DNA from: Psychroflexus sp. MES1-P1E
Lineage (GTDB): Bacteria > Bacteroidota > Bacteroidia > Flavobacteriales > Flavobacteriaceae
Assembly (NCBI RefSeq): GCF_002836055.1
Contig: NZ_PJBS01000160.1
Coordinates: forward strand, 1 to 62,303
Length of the DNA: 62,303 bases
Reading direction: 5' to 3'
A model generated the notes under the pieces. It was not told the origin of the DNA. It saw only the letters and a program-made list of their open reading frames with translations, and did no database searches. Made by a program: the position numbers and the translations under genes. This document shows, piece after piece, positions 45,181 through 53,924 of this stretch. The number at the start of each line of letters is the position of its first letter. Within the stretch, counting starts at the first letter, position 1.

Positions 45181-45341
45181 GCATTCAGAGATAACAAATA
45201 AACCTAGTTTTGTCTTCCTATAACTAAGCCTCGGAACTTCTTTCTCAATAAAGAATAAGCCTCTTGCCTAATAAAATAAAAACCTTAGGCTAAGTATACT
45301 ATTTCGATCAGGATTCGGAATATTCAATGCTCTCAATATGG

Positions 45342-45494
45342 ATAAATGGTCGACATAAGTTTAATCTGGTATAAGGTTACCGTTGCCGAAAGTCCTGCGT
45401 TGTCTTCAAAAATAAGTCGACCTTCCACAGATCCCAACTGAGAAAACACAGGCGAATAAATTAAAGGTATTAGGACTAAAAGTTTAAATTTAAT
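45342..45494 (-). pseudogene. N-terminal remnant of an outer-membrane receptor with carboxypeptidase-regulatory domain
   Basis: The minus-strand frame from 45494 reads KFKLLVLIPLIYSPVFSQ (signal peptide) then GSVEGRLIFEDNAGLSATVT, the start of a carboxypeptidase-regulatory domain of TonB receptors. The first codon is ATT, so the start is lost or mutated. The frame then enters a MITE-like end (CTTATACCAGATTAAACTTA at about 45376-45357) and stops. It is divergent from the metal regulator, where a metal receptor would be expected. Confidence 0.65.
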
Positions 45495-45536
45495 GTATCT
45501 GTAATTTATTTTTAGACAAAACTAAAAATAAAACCA

Positions 45537-45544
45537 TACTTTTG
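45537..45544 (+). promoter_or_regulatory. promoter -7 box TACTTTTG
   Basis: TAnnTTTG match 20 bases before the DtxR-family gene ATG. Confidence 0.55.
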
Positions 45545-45563
45545 CACTGCTTATAATTAAACT

Positions 45564-46217
45564 ATGTTTTCCTTATCCGAAGAAAATTACCTGAAGGCCA
45601 TTCTACATTTACAAAAGACGTCTAAGTCTGGAGTAAATACCAACGCTCTCGCTGAAGAAATGCAAACCAAAGCCTCTTCTGTGACCGATATGGTAAAGAA
45701 GCTCTCTGAAAAAAATCTGGTTATATACAAAAAATACCAAGGAGTGTATTTGTCGGATAGTGGACGAAAAACAGCTTTGCAGATTGTTAGAAAACATAGA
45801 TTGTGGGAAGTGTTTTTAGTCGATAAACTAAGTTTTTCTTGGGATGAGGTCCATGAAGTTGCGGAACAGCTAGAGCACATCAAATCTGATAAACTGATCA
45901 CCGAACTCGATAAGTTCCTGAAGTATCCGAAAAGAGATCCACACGGGGATCCCATACCAGACGCTAAAGGTGATTTTCATGTGGCCAATAAAATTTTACT
46001 CTCCAACCTATCTAAAGGGGAACACGGCACTTTGGTCGGTGTAAAAGATACCTCTTCCGAATTTTTAAAATATCTAGATAAAAACAGTATTGCTTTAGGG
46101 AAAACCATTCAGGTTTTAGATAAAGAAGAGTTTGATGAATCCATGTTAATACAGACAGATGGAAAAAGTTTAAGAGTTTCACCTATGGTGGCTGTCAATA
46201 TTTATATAAAACAATAG
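45564..46217 (+). CDS. DtxR/MntR-family metal-dependent transcriptional regulator
   Basis: 217 residues: N-terminal winged helix (EEMQTKASSVTDMVKKLSEKNLV), a dimerisation/metal domain with RKHRLWEVFL and DEVHEVAEQLEHI carrying the His/Glu ligands, and a C-terminal SH3-like FeoA domain (KGEHGTLVGVKD). Represses metal-uptake genes when loaded with Mn(II) or Fe(II). It lies one base before the ZIP transporter start, so the two genes share a transcript and the transporter is the likely target. Confidence 0.92.
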   Translation: MFSLSEENYLKAILHLQKTSKSGVNTNALAEEMQTKASSVTDMVKKLSEKNLVIYKKYQGVYLSDSGRKTALQIVRKHRLWEVFLVDKLSFSWDEVHEVAEQLEHIKSDKLITELDKFLKYPKRDPHGDPIPDAKGDFHVANKILLSNLSKGEHGTLVGVKDTSSEFLKYLDKNSIALGKTIQVLDKEEFDESMLIQTDGKSLRVSPMVAVNIYIKQ

Positions 46218-46218
46218 T

Positions 46219-47040
46219 ATGAAAGAAATCATTGCTTATTTTGAATCAATAGATCCTATTACTGCTGCCTTAGTTGCGACCACTTTTACGTGGTTGGTAA
46301 CCGGACTGGGGGCTTCCTTGGTATTTTTCTTTAAGTCTATGAATCGTAAGTTATTTGATGGAATGCTAGGCTTTACTGGAGGGGTTATGGTAGCTGCGAG
46401 CTTTTGGAGTCTTTTAGCGCCAGGTATAGAAATGAGCGATGGCGAAGGATTTATAAAAGTGATTCCCGCTGTGGTGGGTTTTTCACTCGGCGCCCTTTTT
46501 ATTTTTGGATTGGATAAAGTATTGCCACACTTGCACATAAACTTTAAGGAAGATAGAAAAGAGGGTGTAAAAACCAAATGGCATAAATCTGTTTTATTGA
46601 CGCTTGCGATTACCTTACATAATATCCCAGAAGGGCTTGCGGTTGGTGTCTTGTTTGGAGGTGCTGCAGCAGGAATAGAAGGGGCTAGTATTGGGGGTGC
46701 TGTGGCTTTGGCGATTGGTATTGGTTTACAAAATTTTCCTGAAGGCTTTGCGGTGGCTATGCCGTTGCGCGGACTTGGATTATCGCGTTGGAAAAGTTTT
46801 AATTACGGTCATTTATCTGCCATTGTAGAGCCTGTGGCCGCAGTCATCGGTGCTTGGGCAGTTTTGACTTTTGAACCTATTTTGCCTTATGCCCTCTGTT
46901 TTGCAGCTGGAGCTATGATTTTTGTGGTGATAGAAGAAGTCGTCCCCGAGTCTCAACAAGCTCGGAATATAGATTTGTCCACCCTCGGTTTTATAGGAGG
47001 TTTTGTAGTTATGATGACTTTAGATGTAGGCTTAGGCTAA
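46219..47040 (+). CDS. ZIP-family divalent metal transporter
   Basis: 273 residues, eight membrane segments. The metal-binding TM4 and TM5 motifs are HNIPEGLAVGV and QNFPEGFAVAM. The cytoplasmic loop after TM3 has HLHINF. ZupT/GufA-type carriers import Zn, Mn or Fe. Co-transcription with the DtxR-type regulator favours Mn or Fe. Confidence 0.93.
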   Translation: MKEIIAYFESIDPITAALVATTFTWLVTGLGASLVFFFKSMNRKLFDGMLGFTGGVMVAASFWSLLAPGIEMSDGEGFIKVIPAVVGFSLGALFIFGLDKVLPHLHINFKEDRKEGVKTKWHKSVLLTLAITLHNIPEGLAVGVLFGGAAAGIEGASIGGAVALAIGIGLQNFPEGFAVAMPLRGLGLSRWKSFNYGHLSAIVEPVAAVIGAWAVLTFEPILPYALCFAAGAMIFVVIEEVVPESQQARNIDLSTLGFIGGFVVMMTLDVGLG

Positions 47041-47088
47041 ATTTTTTGACTTATATTTAGTTTTAGAAACCTAAACCCCATACGACTT

Positions 47089-47523
47089 ATGAAATTGTAC
47101 CTGTTTTTTCTAGGTGTTCTGTCTATAACCTGCAGTCTAAATGCTCAAAATTCAGAAAAAAATACAATAGAAACTGAAAAAAAAATAGAAGTGCCAGAGA
47201 TTTTGACTAAGGTTAATCTTCTGGATCACGTTGAGGTGGGGGCTTATACCTTAACGTTTACCGCAGTAGAAAGCGATGGGCGTTGTCCAAAACAAGTGAC
47301 ATGTGTCTGGCCTGGTGAAGTCAATATTGTAATAGAAATTAACAATGCGATAGACACCGAGCAGTATCGAATAAGCGTTCCTGCACTGGGTTTCAACAGG
47401 GTAATTCTTTCTACAGACTCTCATAAGGTGTATCTTAAAAATATAGAACCCTATCCAATTAAGCCAGAGGATAAACTAGAAGCCTATAAACTCATGTTGA
47501 AAATAGAACCGCAAACTCTATAG
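47089..47523 (+). CDS. secreted protein of unknown function with RCPKxVxCVWPGE motif
   Basis: 144 residues. Signal peptide MKLYLFFLGVLSITCSLNAQ; the mature protein is beta-rich with the motif DGRCPKQVTCVWPGEVNIVIEI, whose two cysteines may form a disulphide or bind a metal. The same RCPKxxxCxWxGE motif turns up in small secreted proteins of Bacteroidota but has no defined function. It lies 48 bases after the ZIP gene and may belong to its transcript. Confidence 0.65.
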   Translation: MKLYLFFLGVLSITCSLNAQNSEKNTIETEKKIEVPEILTKVNLLDHVEVGAYTLTFTAVESDGRCPKQVTCVWPGEVNIVIEINNAIDTEQYRISVPALGFNRVILSTDSHKVYLKNIEPYPIKPEDKLEAYKLMLKIEPQTL

Positions 47524-47524
47524 A

Positions 47525-48124
47525 CTACTTATCTTTTGGGAAAGCTTTTTTGTTGAACACCACCAAAAGTCCAAATCCAGTACTAATGGCCGTATCGGCG
47601 ATATTGAAGACTGGCTCAAAGAATACAAAATACTCACCTCCCCAAATGGGAACCCAGTTGGGTAATATGTCACTATACATAGGGAAGTAAAGCATATCAA
47701 CCACTTTTCCTTTTAGCAATTCTCCGTAAGGTTCATCGGCAAAAAGGGTGGCGATTTGACCTAAGCTGCTATCGAAAATTACACCATAAAATACAGAATC
47801 GATAATGTTTCCAATCGCGCCAGCAAGGATTAAAGAAACTGAAATGATTAAAATTTTTGGAGATTTTTTCCTTATGGTATCCCACAACCAATAGCTAATT
47901 AAGCTAACGGCTACAATTCTAAACGAGGTAAGGATGATTTTACCGTAAGATCCAGGGATTTTAGCTCCCCACGCCATCCCGTCATTTTCAACAAAGAGGA
48001 TACGGAACCATCCTAAAACGTCAATTTCTTGCCCCAGCATAAAGTGGGTCTTTATATATATTTTAGACACTTGGTCTATCAATAAAATGAGTAGGATAAG
48101 AAGAGAGGCTTTCTTTAAGGACAT
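47525..48124 (-). CDS. lspA: lipoprotein signal peptidase (signal peptidase II)
   Basis: 199 residues with four membrane helices. The catalytic aspartates are in GNIID (box GAIGNIIDSVFYG) and FNIADTAIS; VENDGMAWG replaces the usual NxGxxFG box. It cleaves the signal peptide of the many lipoproteins seen in this window. Its stop is one base from that of the convergent secreted-protein gene. Bacteroidota LspA of about 200 residues with an inserted loop is normal. Confidence 0.92.
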   Translation of the reverse strand: MSLKKASLLILLILLIDQVSKIYIKTHFMLGQEIDVLGWFRILFVENDGMAWGAKIPGSYGKIILTSFRIVAVSLISYWLWDTIRKKSPKILIISVSLILAGAIGNIIDSVFYGVIFDSSLGQIATLFADEPYGELLKGKVVDMLYFPMYSDILPNWVPIWGGEYFVFFEPVFNIADTAISTGFGLLVVFNKKAFPKDK

Positions 48125-48190
48125 AGCTATAATTTAAAAACACAAAAATAGTTTTTTTATTGACTTGGGATTTCATTTTCAGTGCTTTTG

Positions 48191-48331
48191 CTAAGCAATT
48201 GGGTTTTTCGAATTAATAGCTGTTATAATTTCTTCTGATTTTGACACAGCATGTTTAAACCCGTTGAGATATCCAGTTTCAAATTTTTGCAAACTTAAGC
48301 TGTCATCCAGAGTGAGATAAAATCTAAAGGC
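48191..48331 (-). pseudogene. 46-codon C-terminal gene fragment, unidentified
   Basis: An open minus-strand frame reads FRFYLTLDDSLSLQKFETGY then LNGFKHAVSKSEEIITAINS and ends KNPIA-stop. It begins right after an in-frame TAA (48332-48334) with no start codon, and has the amino-acid composition of a real C-terminus rather than noise. It sits in the 313-base gap between lspA and the first GLPGLI gene; the rest of that gap shows nothing. Confidence 0.4.
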
Positions 48332-48437
48332 TTAATCTAGGATTGTAAATCCACTGCATTTTTAATATTAACTAATGTAGTTGTTAATTGCTATTTTTTT
48401 AATTAGGTTCAATAATCTACATTAAAAACCTATTGGT

Positions 48438-49160
48438 ATGAAGACTATTCTAGGAGTAGTTCTAATGTTTAGTGCTGTATCATTCTCTCAAGTTTCTTCT
48501 GGAATTATCAATTATACTACAGAATTAAATAAAAATCATATTAGAGAATTTATTGAAAACATAAAGAGTGATCCTGATATTAATATCAAGCAAAAAGTAA
48601 TTCAGTCTTATAATAATCGCGTACCTGATTATTACGAATTGCATTTTCAAAAAAATGATTCGTATTATTTTATAAAAAATGCATTAGTAAAAAGGAATAT
48701 TTATTTTGTAAGAAGTAAAGCTGGTTTGTTCCTTTATTACAATAATTCTAAAATTAATAGAATTATCGAAATCAATTCTAAGATGGGTAATATATCTCAC
48801 GAACCATTAGACTGGAAAAGTAATAATGAAAGTAAAATGATAGGAGAGTTTAAATGTTATAAAGCAACCACTACAGAAACGCTTTACAGCCGTCAAGGTT
48901 ATTATTACAATAGAGATATAGTAGCTTGGTTTACCCCAGAAATACCAGTGAAATTTGGACCAGAGCATTATACCGGTCTTCCTGGATTAGTATTGGAGGT
49001 AGAACGTAAAGAATTTACAATCACAGCTACTAAAATCAACTTAAATATTGATAAAGATAAATTGAAAATCAAACGGGTTGGCGAGGATGAAAAAGTAATT
49101 TCTCAAAAAGAAATGAATGAGCGAATTGCTGAGATGATGAAAGATTATAATAAGAGGTAA
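48438..49160 (+). CDS. GLPGLI-family exported protein (paralogue A)
   Basis: 240 residues with a signal peptide (TILGVVLMFSAVSFSQ), central DWKSNNESKMIGEFKCYKAT and the family motif GLPGLVLEVERKEF near residue 181, ending MMKDYNKR. GLPGLI proteins are common in Bacteroidota, usually next to an outer-membrane receptor, and their role is unknown. It is a close paralogue of the gene at 49738 (C-terminal 60 residues nearly identical), with a four-cysteine peptide gene between them. Confidence 0.85.
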   Translation: MKTILGVVLMFSAVSFSQVSSGIINYTTELNKNHIREFIENIKSDPDINIKQKVIQSYNNRVPDYYELHFQKNDSYYFIKNALVKRNIYFVRSKAGLFLYYNNSKINRIIEINSKMGNISHEPLDWKSNNESKMIGEFKCYKATTTETLYSRQGYYYNRDIVAWFTPEIPVKFGPEHYTGLPGLVLEVERKEFTITATKINLNIDKDKLKIKRVGEDEKVISQKEMNERIAEMMKDYNKR

Positions 49161-49316
49161 GATGGAGTTTATAAAAGCAATATTAATGAAATAACAACAG
49201 TATAAAAAAATGTTAAAACTTAAATATTTAACATTTTGCGAAAGCCAGCTATGTTTTTTTTTTTAGATTAGTATTGTTATTTAATTCTCATTTCCAATTT
49301 AGAGAGTTAAATGACA

Positions 49317-49332
49317 TAGAGTTGCAACTCTA
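49317..49332. promoter_or_regulatory. 16-bp perfect palindrome TAGAGTTGCAACTCTA
   Basis: Perfect dyad 117 bases upstream of the small peptide ORF, in an AT-rich region after a weak hairpin (AAATGTTAA/TTAACATTT, about 49210). A candidate operator for the peptide-GLPGLI-receptor genes. Confidence 0.4.
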
Positions 49333-49448
49333 GCAGTACTGTTTTTTATTTGATAGCTCTTAAAATAAATTGGGTTTATGAGTTGTCAAATGTTTTTAAA
49401 ATAAATGTTTAATCGAACTCAATTCTTAGAGTTCTTAAAATTTTAATT

Positions 49449-49652
49449 ATGAAATTATTAAAAAATTCCTTTTTAGGAACAGTATTTTTATTGGCTAGAG
49501 GTTCAGCAACATTTGCTGGCACCTCTAGTACAATTGATTCTGAAGCATATAGAGTACCTTGTGGCACTATGCATACAATATGTCATTATGCTAACCCAAG
49601 TGATTTCGGGGACTTCGATACTTGCATGATTAGAAATGGATGTGGAGGTTGA
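49449..49652 (+). CDS. small exported four-cysteine peptide
   Basis: 67 residues. A signal-type N-terminus (KLLKNSFLGTVFLLARGSATFA, cleavage likely after residue 23) precedes a 44-residue mature part with cysteines at 38, 45, 59 and 65 in C-x6-C-x13-C-x5-C spacing and a C-terminal Gly-Gly. An Arg (R17) interrupts the hydrophobic core. It resembles no family I know, but its size and cysteine content recall secreted peptides and small flavobacterial export substrates. It lies between two GLPGLI paralogues and is followed by a hairpin terminator. Confidence 0.6.
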   Translation: MKLLKNSFLGTVFLLARGSATFAGTSSTIDSEAYRVPCGTMHTICHYANPSDFGDFDTCMIRNGCGG

Positions 49653-49697
49653 TCACAATAAATACAAAATCTATCACAATAAGTTAATTAGTTTAAC

Positions 49698-49723
49698 AAG
49701 CTGTCATGTATTAATGACAGCTT
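49698..49723 (+). terminator. hairpin after the peptide gene
   Basis: AAGCTGTCAT (49698-49707) and ATGACAGCTT (49714-49723), loop GTATTA, followed by TAAATTTT. A leaky terminator between the peptide and the second GLPGLI gene would give an excess of peptide transcript. Confidence 0.6.
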
Positions 49724-49737
49724 TAAATTTTAAAGCC

Positions 49738-50460
49738 ATGAAATTTTTAATAATTTTTATTATAACATTCTCATTAACAAGTCAAGCTCAAATAGAAAAT
49801 GGTATTATTAAGTACACTGCTGAGATGAATATAAAACACAGAAAAGACTTTATAGAAGACATTAAGGAAAAAGATATTGACATGAATACCAAACAGAGTG
49901 TTATTCAAATGTATAAAAACGCAGAACCCGACTATTATGAATTACATTTTACAGAAGATAAATCTTATTATTTTAAGGATAAGTCTCTAGAAAATGAGCA
50001 GTATAATTTAGGGAGTAAAGCAGGCTTAGCGCCATATTACTACAATTTAACAGCTAAACAACTTGTTGAAGATAGCAGAAGTTTTGGATATGTTGCTCAC
50101 AAACCGCTAGATTGGGAGATTGCTAACGAAACCAAAATGATAGGTGACTTTAAATGCTATAAGGCAACTACTACTGAAACTCTATATAGTAGGCAGGGTC
50201 ATTATTATGATAGAGAGGTTGTCGCTTGGTTTACACCTGATATTCCATATAAATATGGACCCAAAAATTATGTTGGTTTACCTGGTCTTGTGCTTCAAGT
50301 AGAACGTAAAGAATTTACAATTACTGCGACAAAAATCAACTTAAATCCTGATGGAGATAAATTGAAAATTAAAAGGGTTGGAAAGGATGAAAAAGTAATT
50401 TCTCATGAAGAAATGACAAAAAGAATTGCTGAGAAGATGAAAGACTATAATAAGAGATAG
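49738..50460 (+). CDS. GLPGLI-family exported protein (paralogue B)
   Basis: 240 residues from ATG 49738 (MKFLIIFIITFSLTSQAQ); a longer reading from 49636 crosses the hairpin and lacks a signal. It shares DFKCYKATTTETLYSRQG, the GLPGLVLQVERKEFTITATK motif and the C-terminus KMKDYNKR with paralogue A. It precedes the outer-membrane receptor by eight bases, so these two proteins are made together. Confidence 0.85.
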   Translation: MKFLIIFIITFSLTSQAQIENGIIKYTAEMNIKHRKDFIEDIKEKDIDMNTKQSVIQMYKNAEPDYYELHFTEDKSYYFKDKSLENEQYNLGSKAGLAPYYYNLTAKQLVEDSRSFGYVAHKPLDWEIANETKMIGDFKCYKATTTETLYSRQGHYYDREVVAWFTPDIPYKYGPKNYVGLPGLVLQVERKEFTITATKINLNPDGDKLKIKRVGKDEKVISHEEMTKRIAEKMKDYNKR

Positions 50461-50468
50461 ATATTTAA

Positions 50469-53123
50469 ATGAAAATATGTTTCAATTTACTTGTCTGTTT
50501 TGTCCTTTTTCCATTTAACAATTCTTATACCCAAAACTCATTAAAAGGTACAGTTAAAGACAGTCTTAATCGACCTTTGGTCAACGTCACTATTCTTGCC
50601 GAGCCCAAAGATTCTCTGCAACAAATTAAGTTTGCTATTACAGATGATAAAGGGCGTTACCGTCTAAATCTTAAGAGCATACTTTATACCGTTACGGCTA
50701 ATTATCTAGGCTATGCTAAGCAAAGTTTTGAGATAAAACTTAATGAGGATCAGGTCAAAGATATTGTCTTAAAGCAAAGTGCAGAAAATCTAAAGGAAGT
50801 GATTCTGGACATGCCTATGGTGGTCAAAAAAGACACCATTACTTACAATGTTAATCAACTAACAACAGGAGAAGAACGTAAACTGAAAGATATTCTTAAA
50901 AAATTACCGGGCGTAGAGGTAGATAGAAATGGTGGCATTACCGTTAATGGGAAAAAGATAACCCACATGCTAGTAGAGAATAAAAAATTCTTTGGCGGTG
51001 GAACCAAGTTAGCGGTAGATAATATTCCCGCCGATGCTGTAAAACAAGTAGAAGTCCTGGATAATTATAATGAAATTGCTATGCTCAAAGATTTCCAAGA
51101 AAGCGAGGACATGGCGATGAATATTAAACTTGAGGACGATAAAAAAGATTTTGTTTTTGGCGATGTAGAAGCAGGAGTGGGCAACGACGAGTTTTATAAT
51201 ACCCAAAGCAACCTGTTTTACTACAGTCCCAAAACAACACTTAATGTCATAGGTAACCTCAATAATGTAAGAAACCGCGTGTTTACTTACGACCAATTTT
51301 TTAGCTTTCAAGAAGGCATGAACTCTATTTTTGATAAGGGGAGTACTTCCTTTGGCGATTCCTACGATGATTTTTCAGATTTTTTGGAAAAAGAAGATGT
51401 CATAGAGAGTGATCGCAAATTTGGCGCTATCAATTTCACTCAAGAAGTGAATAATAAATTGAACATTACTGGTTATGGTATTTTTTCTAAAACCAAAGAA
51501 AGTACTTTGGTAGAATCAACCAATGAATACAACACCTTTACGGAAGACAGGTCTATAGCCACAGCTACCAATAATCAACTCGCCATGGGGAGTTTCAATG
51601 CTATTTTTACGCCAAATTATAAAGACCAGTGGCATTTAAGGTCTCAATTCAAAAGTGCAGATGACCAGTACAGCAACTCCATCTCTTCTGAAGTCGATAC
51701 CGTTTCAAATTTATTTCTAAACAATCGATTTGGAGACCAAACTTTCTTCAATCAAACCGTAGAATGGCATAGAAAAGAATCCAGAACACATTCCTTTTCT
51801 GGAGTAATTGATTACACCTACGATAAATTAACTCCAAGAACGCTTTGGCAAACCAACGACGATATTTTGGCAGGACTTATTCCCATTGTGGATGAGCCGA
51901 GTATAAGCATCAATCAGTTCAAACAAACTGAGAAAAACCAGATCAAGTCTATTTTTAAACACTATTGGGTACTTAATCGTAATAATCATATCTATTCTAC
52001 CATCGGAAATGTCAATTTGAATCAGACGTTTTTTACCGATGATGCTCAAGAGCTTTATGACGCTGCTCAAAATAATTTTGGAGAAGCAGGATTCAATAAT
52101 GATTTTAATTTTAGGTTGAATGATGCTTTTGCTGGGATTTTCTATAAATTTAGAACAGGAATTTTTACTTTCGATCAAGGGGCATTTGTGCACCATTACC
52201 GCTGGAATCCAGACCAAGAAAACACATCCGTTCGAGATAAATTTGTGCTTTTACCTAATTTGACAGCCAAAGTAGAAATCACTAGAAGCGAGACCTTACA
52301 GCTCAATTATGAATTGAAATCTTCCTTTTCGGATGCTTCTCAATTTGCCAATCGGTTTTATTTACAAAGTTATAACAGTGTGTTTAGTGGAAATACAACT
52401 TTGGAAAATACCTTGAGGCACGATTTGAATCTACGCTTCACCAAATCCAAAGGTTATCGAGGTTTTGGGATTTATGCTACGGCCAATTATTCCAAACAGG
52501 TAGAAGGAATAGTTGATAATGTGAATTACGAAGGCATCAATCTGGTGGTAACTCCTTTTCTTGTAGATAACTCCTCAGAAACTTGGGGTTTGAGTGGTCG
52601 AGTGAGCAAAAAGGTAAGTCAGATCAATCTCCAAACTGGACTGCGTTACACCAATACCACTTACTTACAGTTCGTCAACGATCTCGAGGTTGAAAATCAA
52701 AACAGCAACACTTCCTATAACTTTTCAGCAAAAACGCTTTATGATGACTGGCCTATTATTGAAGTAGGCTGGAGGCAAAATTTTGGAAACTTCTCATTAG
52801 GGAATAACACGACTAATTTTGTCACCACCGAGGCTTTTATAAATTTTGATTATGATTTTTTAGATGGATTTATCGCTTCAGCCGACTTTACCTCTTACAC
52901 CTACAGAAATGAAACTTTGGACCAAAGCAATTCTTATGAAATTGCCAACGCCTCTTTGCTGTATCAAAAAAAAAGCAGTGCTTGGAGCTTTAAGATTGAA
53001 GCTCAAAATGTTTTTGATGTCCAATTCAAAAACCAGAATTCCTTTACTTCTTACATTATATCGGACTTAAGAACTTTTATTCTACCAAGGATAGTGTTGT
53101 TTAGTATAGGATATAATCTTTAA
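50469..53123 (+). CDS. outer-membrane receptor with carboxypeptidase-regulatory domain (GLPGLI-linked)
   Basis: 884 residues. After a signal peptide (FPFNNSYTQ), a carboxypeptidase-regulatory domain (SLKGTVKDSLNRPLVNVTI, about 20-110) is followed by a plug-like region with LKDILKKLPGVEVDRNGGI and ITHMLVENKKFFGGG, and a long barrel ending LPRIVLFSIGYNL. It resembles TonB-dependent receptors with a reduced plug and no obvious TonB box. Being the last gene after peptide and GLPGLI genes, it could move the peptide across the outer membrane. Confidence 0.8.
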   Translation: MKICFNLLVCFVLFPFNNSYTQNSLKGTVKDSLNRPLVNVTILAEPKDSLQQIKFAITDDKGRYRLNLKSILYTVTANYLGYAKQSFEIKLNEDQVKDIVLKQSAENLKEVILDMPMVVKKDTITYNVNQLTTGEERKLKDILKKLPGVEVDRNGGITVNGKKITHMLVENKKFFGGGTKLAVDNIPADAVKQVEVLDNYNEIAMLKDFQESEDMAMNIKLEDDKKDFVFGDVEAGVGNDEFYNTQSNLFYYSPKTTLNVIGNLNNVRNRVFTYDQFFSFQEGMNSIFDKGSTSFGDSYDDFSDFLEKEDVIESDRKFGAINFTQEVNNKLNITGYGIFSKTKESTLVESTNEYNTFTEDRSIATATNNQLAMGSFNAIFTPNYKDQWHLRSQFKSADDQYSNSISSEVDTVSNLFLNNRFGDQTFFNQTVEWHRKESRTHSFSGVIDYTYDKLTPRTLWQTNDDILAGLIPIVDEPSISINQFKQTEKNQIKSIFKHYWVLNRNNHIYSTIGNVNLNQTFFTDDAQELYDAAQNNFGEAGFNNDFNFRLNDAFAGIFYKFRTGIFTFDQGAFVHHYRWNPDQENTSVRDKFVLLPNLTAKVEITRSETLQLNYELKSSFSDASQFANRFYLQSYNSVFSGNTTLENTLRHDLNLRFTKSKGYRGFGIYATANYSKQVEGIVDNVNYEGINLVVTPFLVDNSSETWGLSGRVSKKVSQINLQTGLRYTNTTYLQFVNDLEVENQNSNTSYNFSAKTLYDDWPIIEVGWRQNFGNFSLGNNTTNFVTTEAFINFDYDFLDGFIASADFTSYTYRNETLDQSNSYEIANASLLYQKKSSAWSFKIEAQNVFDVQFKNQNSFTSYIISDLRTFILPRIVLFSIGYNL

Positions 53124-53330
53124 TTTCTTCTGATTTTAACTCGTAAAGCCTTGATGCTTTTGAGATGGCTAGCTTTAAGTCTGAGTTAGTTTTATGTGGC
53201 GTCTGGAGTGGGATGATAACTGAAGGTTATATCTAAAATTGAAATCCAACCCCAAAAAATAAAGATCTGGTTTTGATTTTAATTGATTAAGCGGGTACAT
53301 CTATTTTTATAGTTTAGTTTCGTAAATCAA

Positions 53331-53855
53331 CTATCGTGTCACAGAAAAGTGAGTGAGGCGTTGAGGGACTTTATCTGTTGTAAAGGTAAACGCATAGGTT
53401 TTGGATTGATCCTTAGCGGTTGAAATCACCAAAGTTCCTTGGTCAATTCGAAAATAACCAGCTTGACCTTTGCAAAAGCATAAACGTCCAAATACAACAT
53501 TAGCTGAGGAAAGTTGCTCATCGCTTAAACTTAGGTCTTCAGTTTTAGGGTCAATTTCGGCGTATACAATTTCAGTATATCCACCATCGGCAATGCGAGG
53601 ATCTACATTGCGCTTGTATTCAAATTTTAGTACTGTTTTGTTTCCTTTTTTAACCTGTGGATAGAGTTGACCAATACCATCTGTAAGTAGGCTTAAGCTT
53701 GAGTTGGTTAAAACCTCGAAAGTACAGTTTCCGTCTTCGGGGCAGAAGGTAGAAAAGGTCTCTCCCTTTTCATCTTCAGCGTTTAGACCTTTTTGTGACT
53801 GACAAGCAAGTAATACAGTGCTAATAACCACTAAAAATAAAAATCTCAAATTCAT
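53331..53855 (-). CDS. lipoprotein of unknown function
   Basis: 174 residues from ATG 53855 (MNLRFLFLVVISTVLLAC, lipobox LLAC at residues 15-18); three residues longer from 53864. The mature part contains CPEDGNC and RLCFCKGQAGYF, cysteine pairs suitable for disulphides. No family recognised. The 207-base gap before it (53124-53330) shows no gene. Confidence 0.65.
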   Translation of the reverse strand: MNLRFLFLVVISTVLLACQSQKGLNAEDEKGETFSTFCPEDGNCTFEVLTNSSLSLLTDGIGQLYPQVKKGNKTVLKFEYKRNVDPRIADGGYTEIVYAEIDPKTEDLSLSDEQLSSANVVFGRLCFCKGQAGYFRIDQGTLVISTAKDQSKTYAFTFTTDKVPQRLTHFSVTR

Positions 53856-53924
53856 TAATACCAATTTAATAATTATTATGTTTACTATCTAATTTAACAA
53901 TATAAATAAAATAGGCTACATATC

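Larger units (their letters stand above)
44847..45563. other. 717-base gene-free stretch with decayed sequence
   Basis: No intact gene. It holds a hairpin terminator (44972-45015), a pair of diverged 60-base repeats (44941-45000 and 45121-45180), the ruined 5' end of a receptor gene (45342-45494, minus strand) and the promoter of the DtxR-type regulator. Short broken frames on the minus strand at about 45060-45190 look like decayed coding sequence but were not identified. Confidence 0.6.

Noticed and set aside
49636-49737. Extended N-terminus of the second GLPGLI protein from 49636
   Set aside because: It overlaps the peptide gene and the hairpin and would bury the signal peptide; ATG 49738 mirrors paralogue A.
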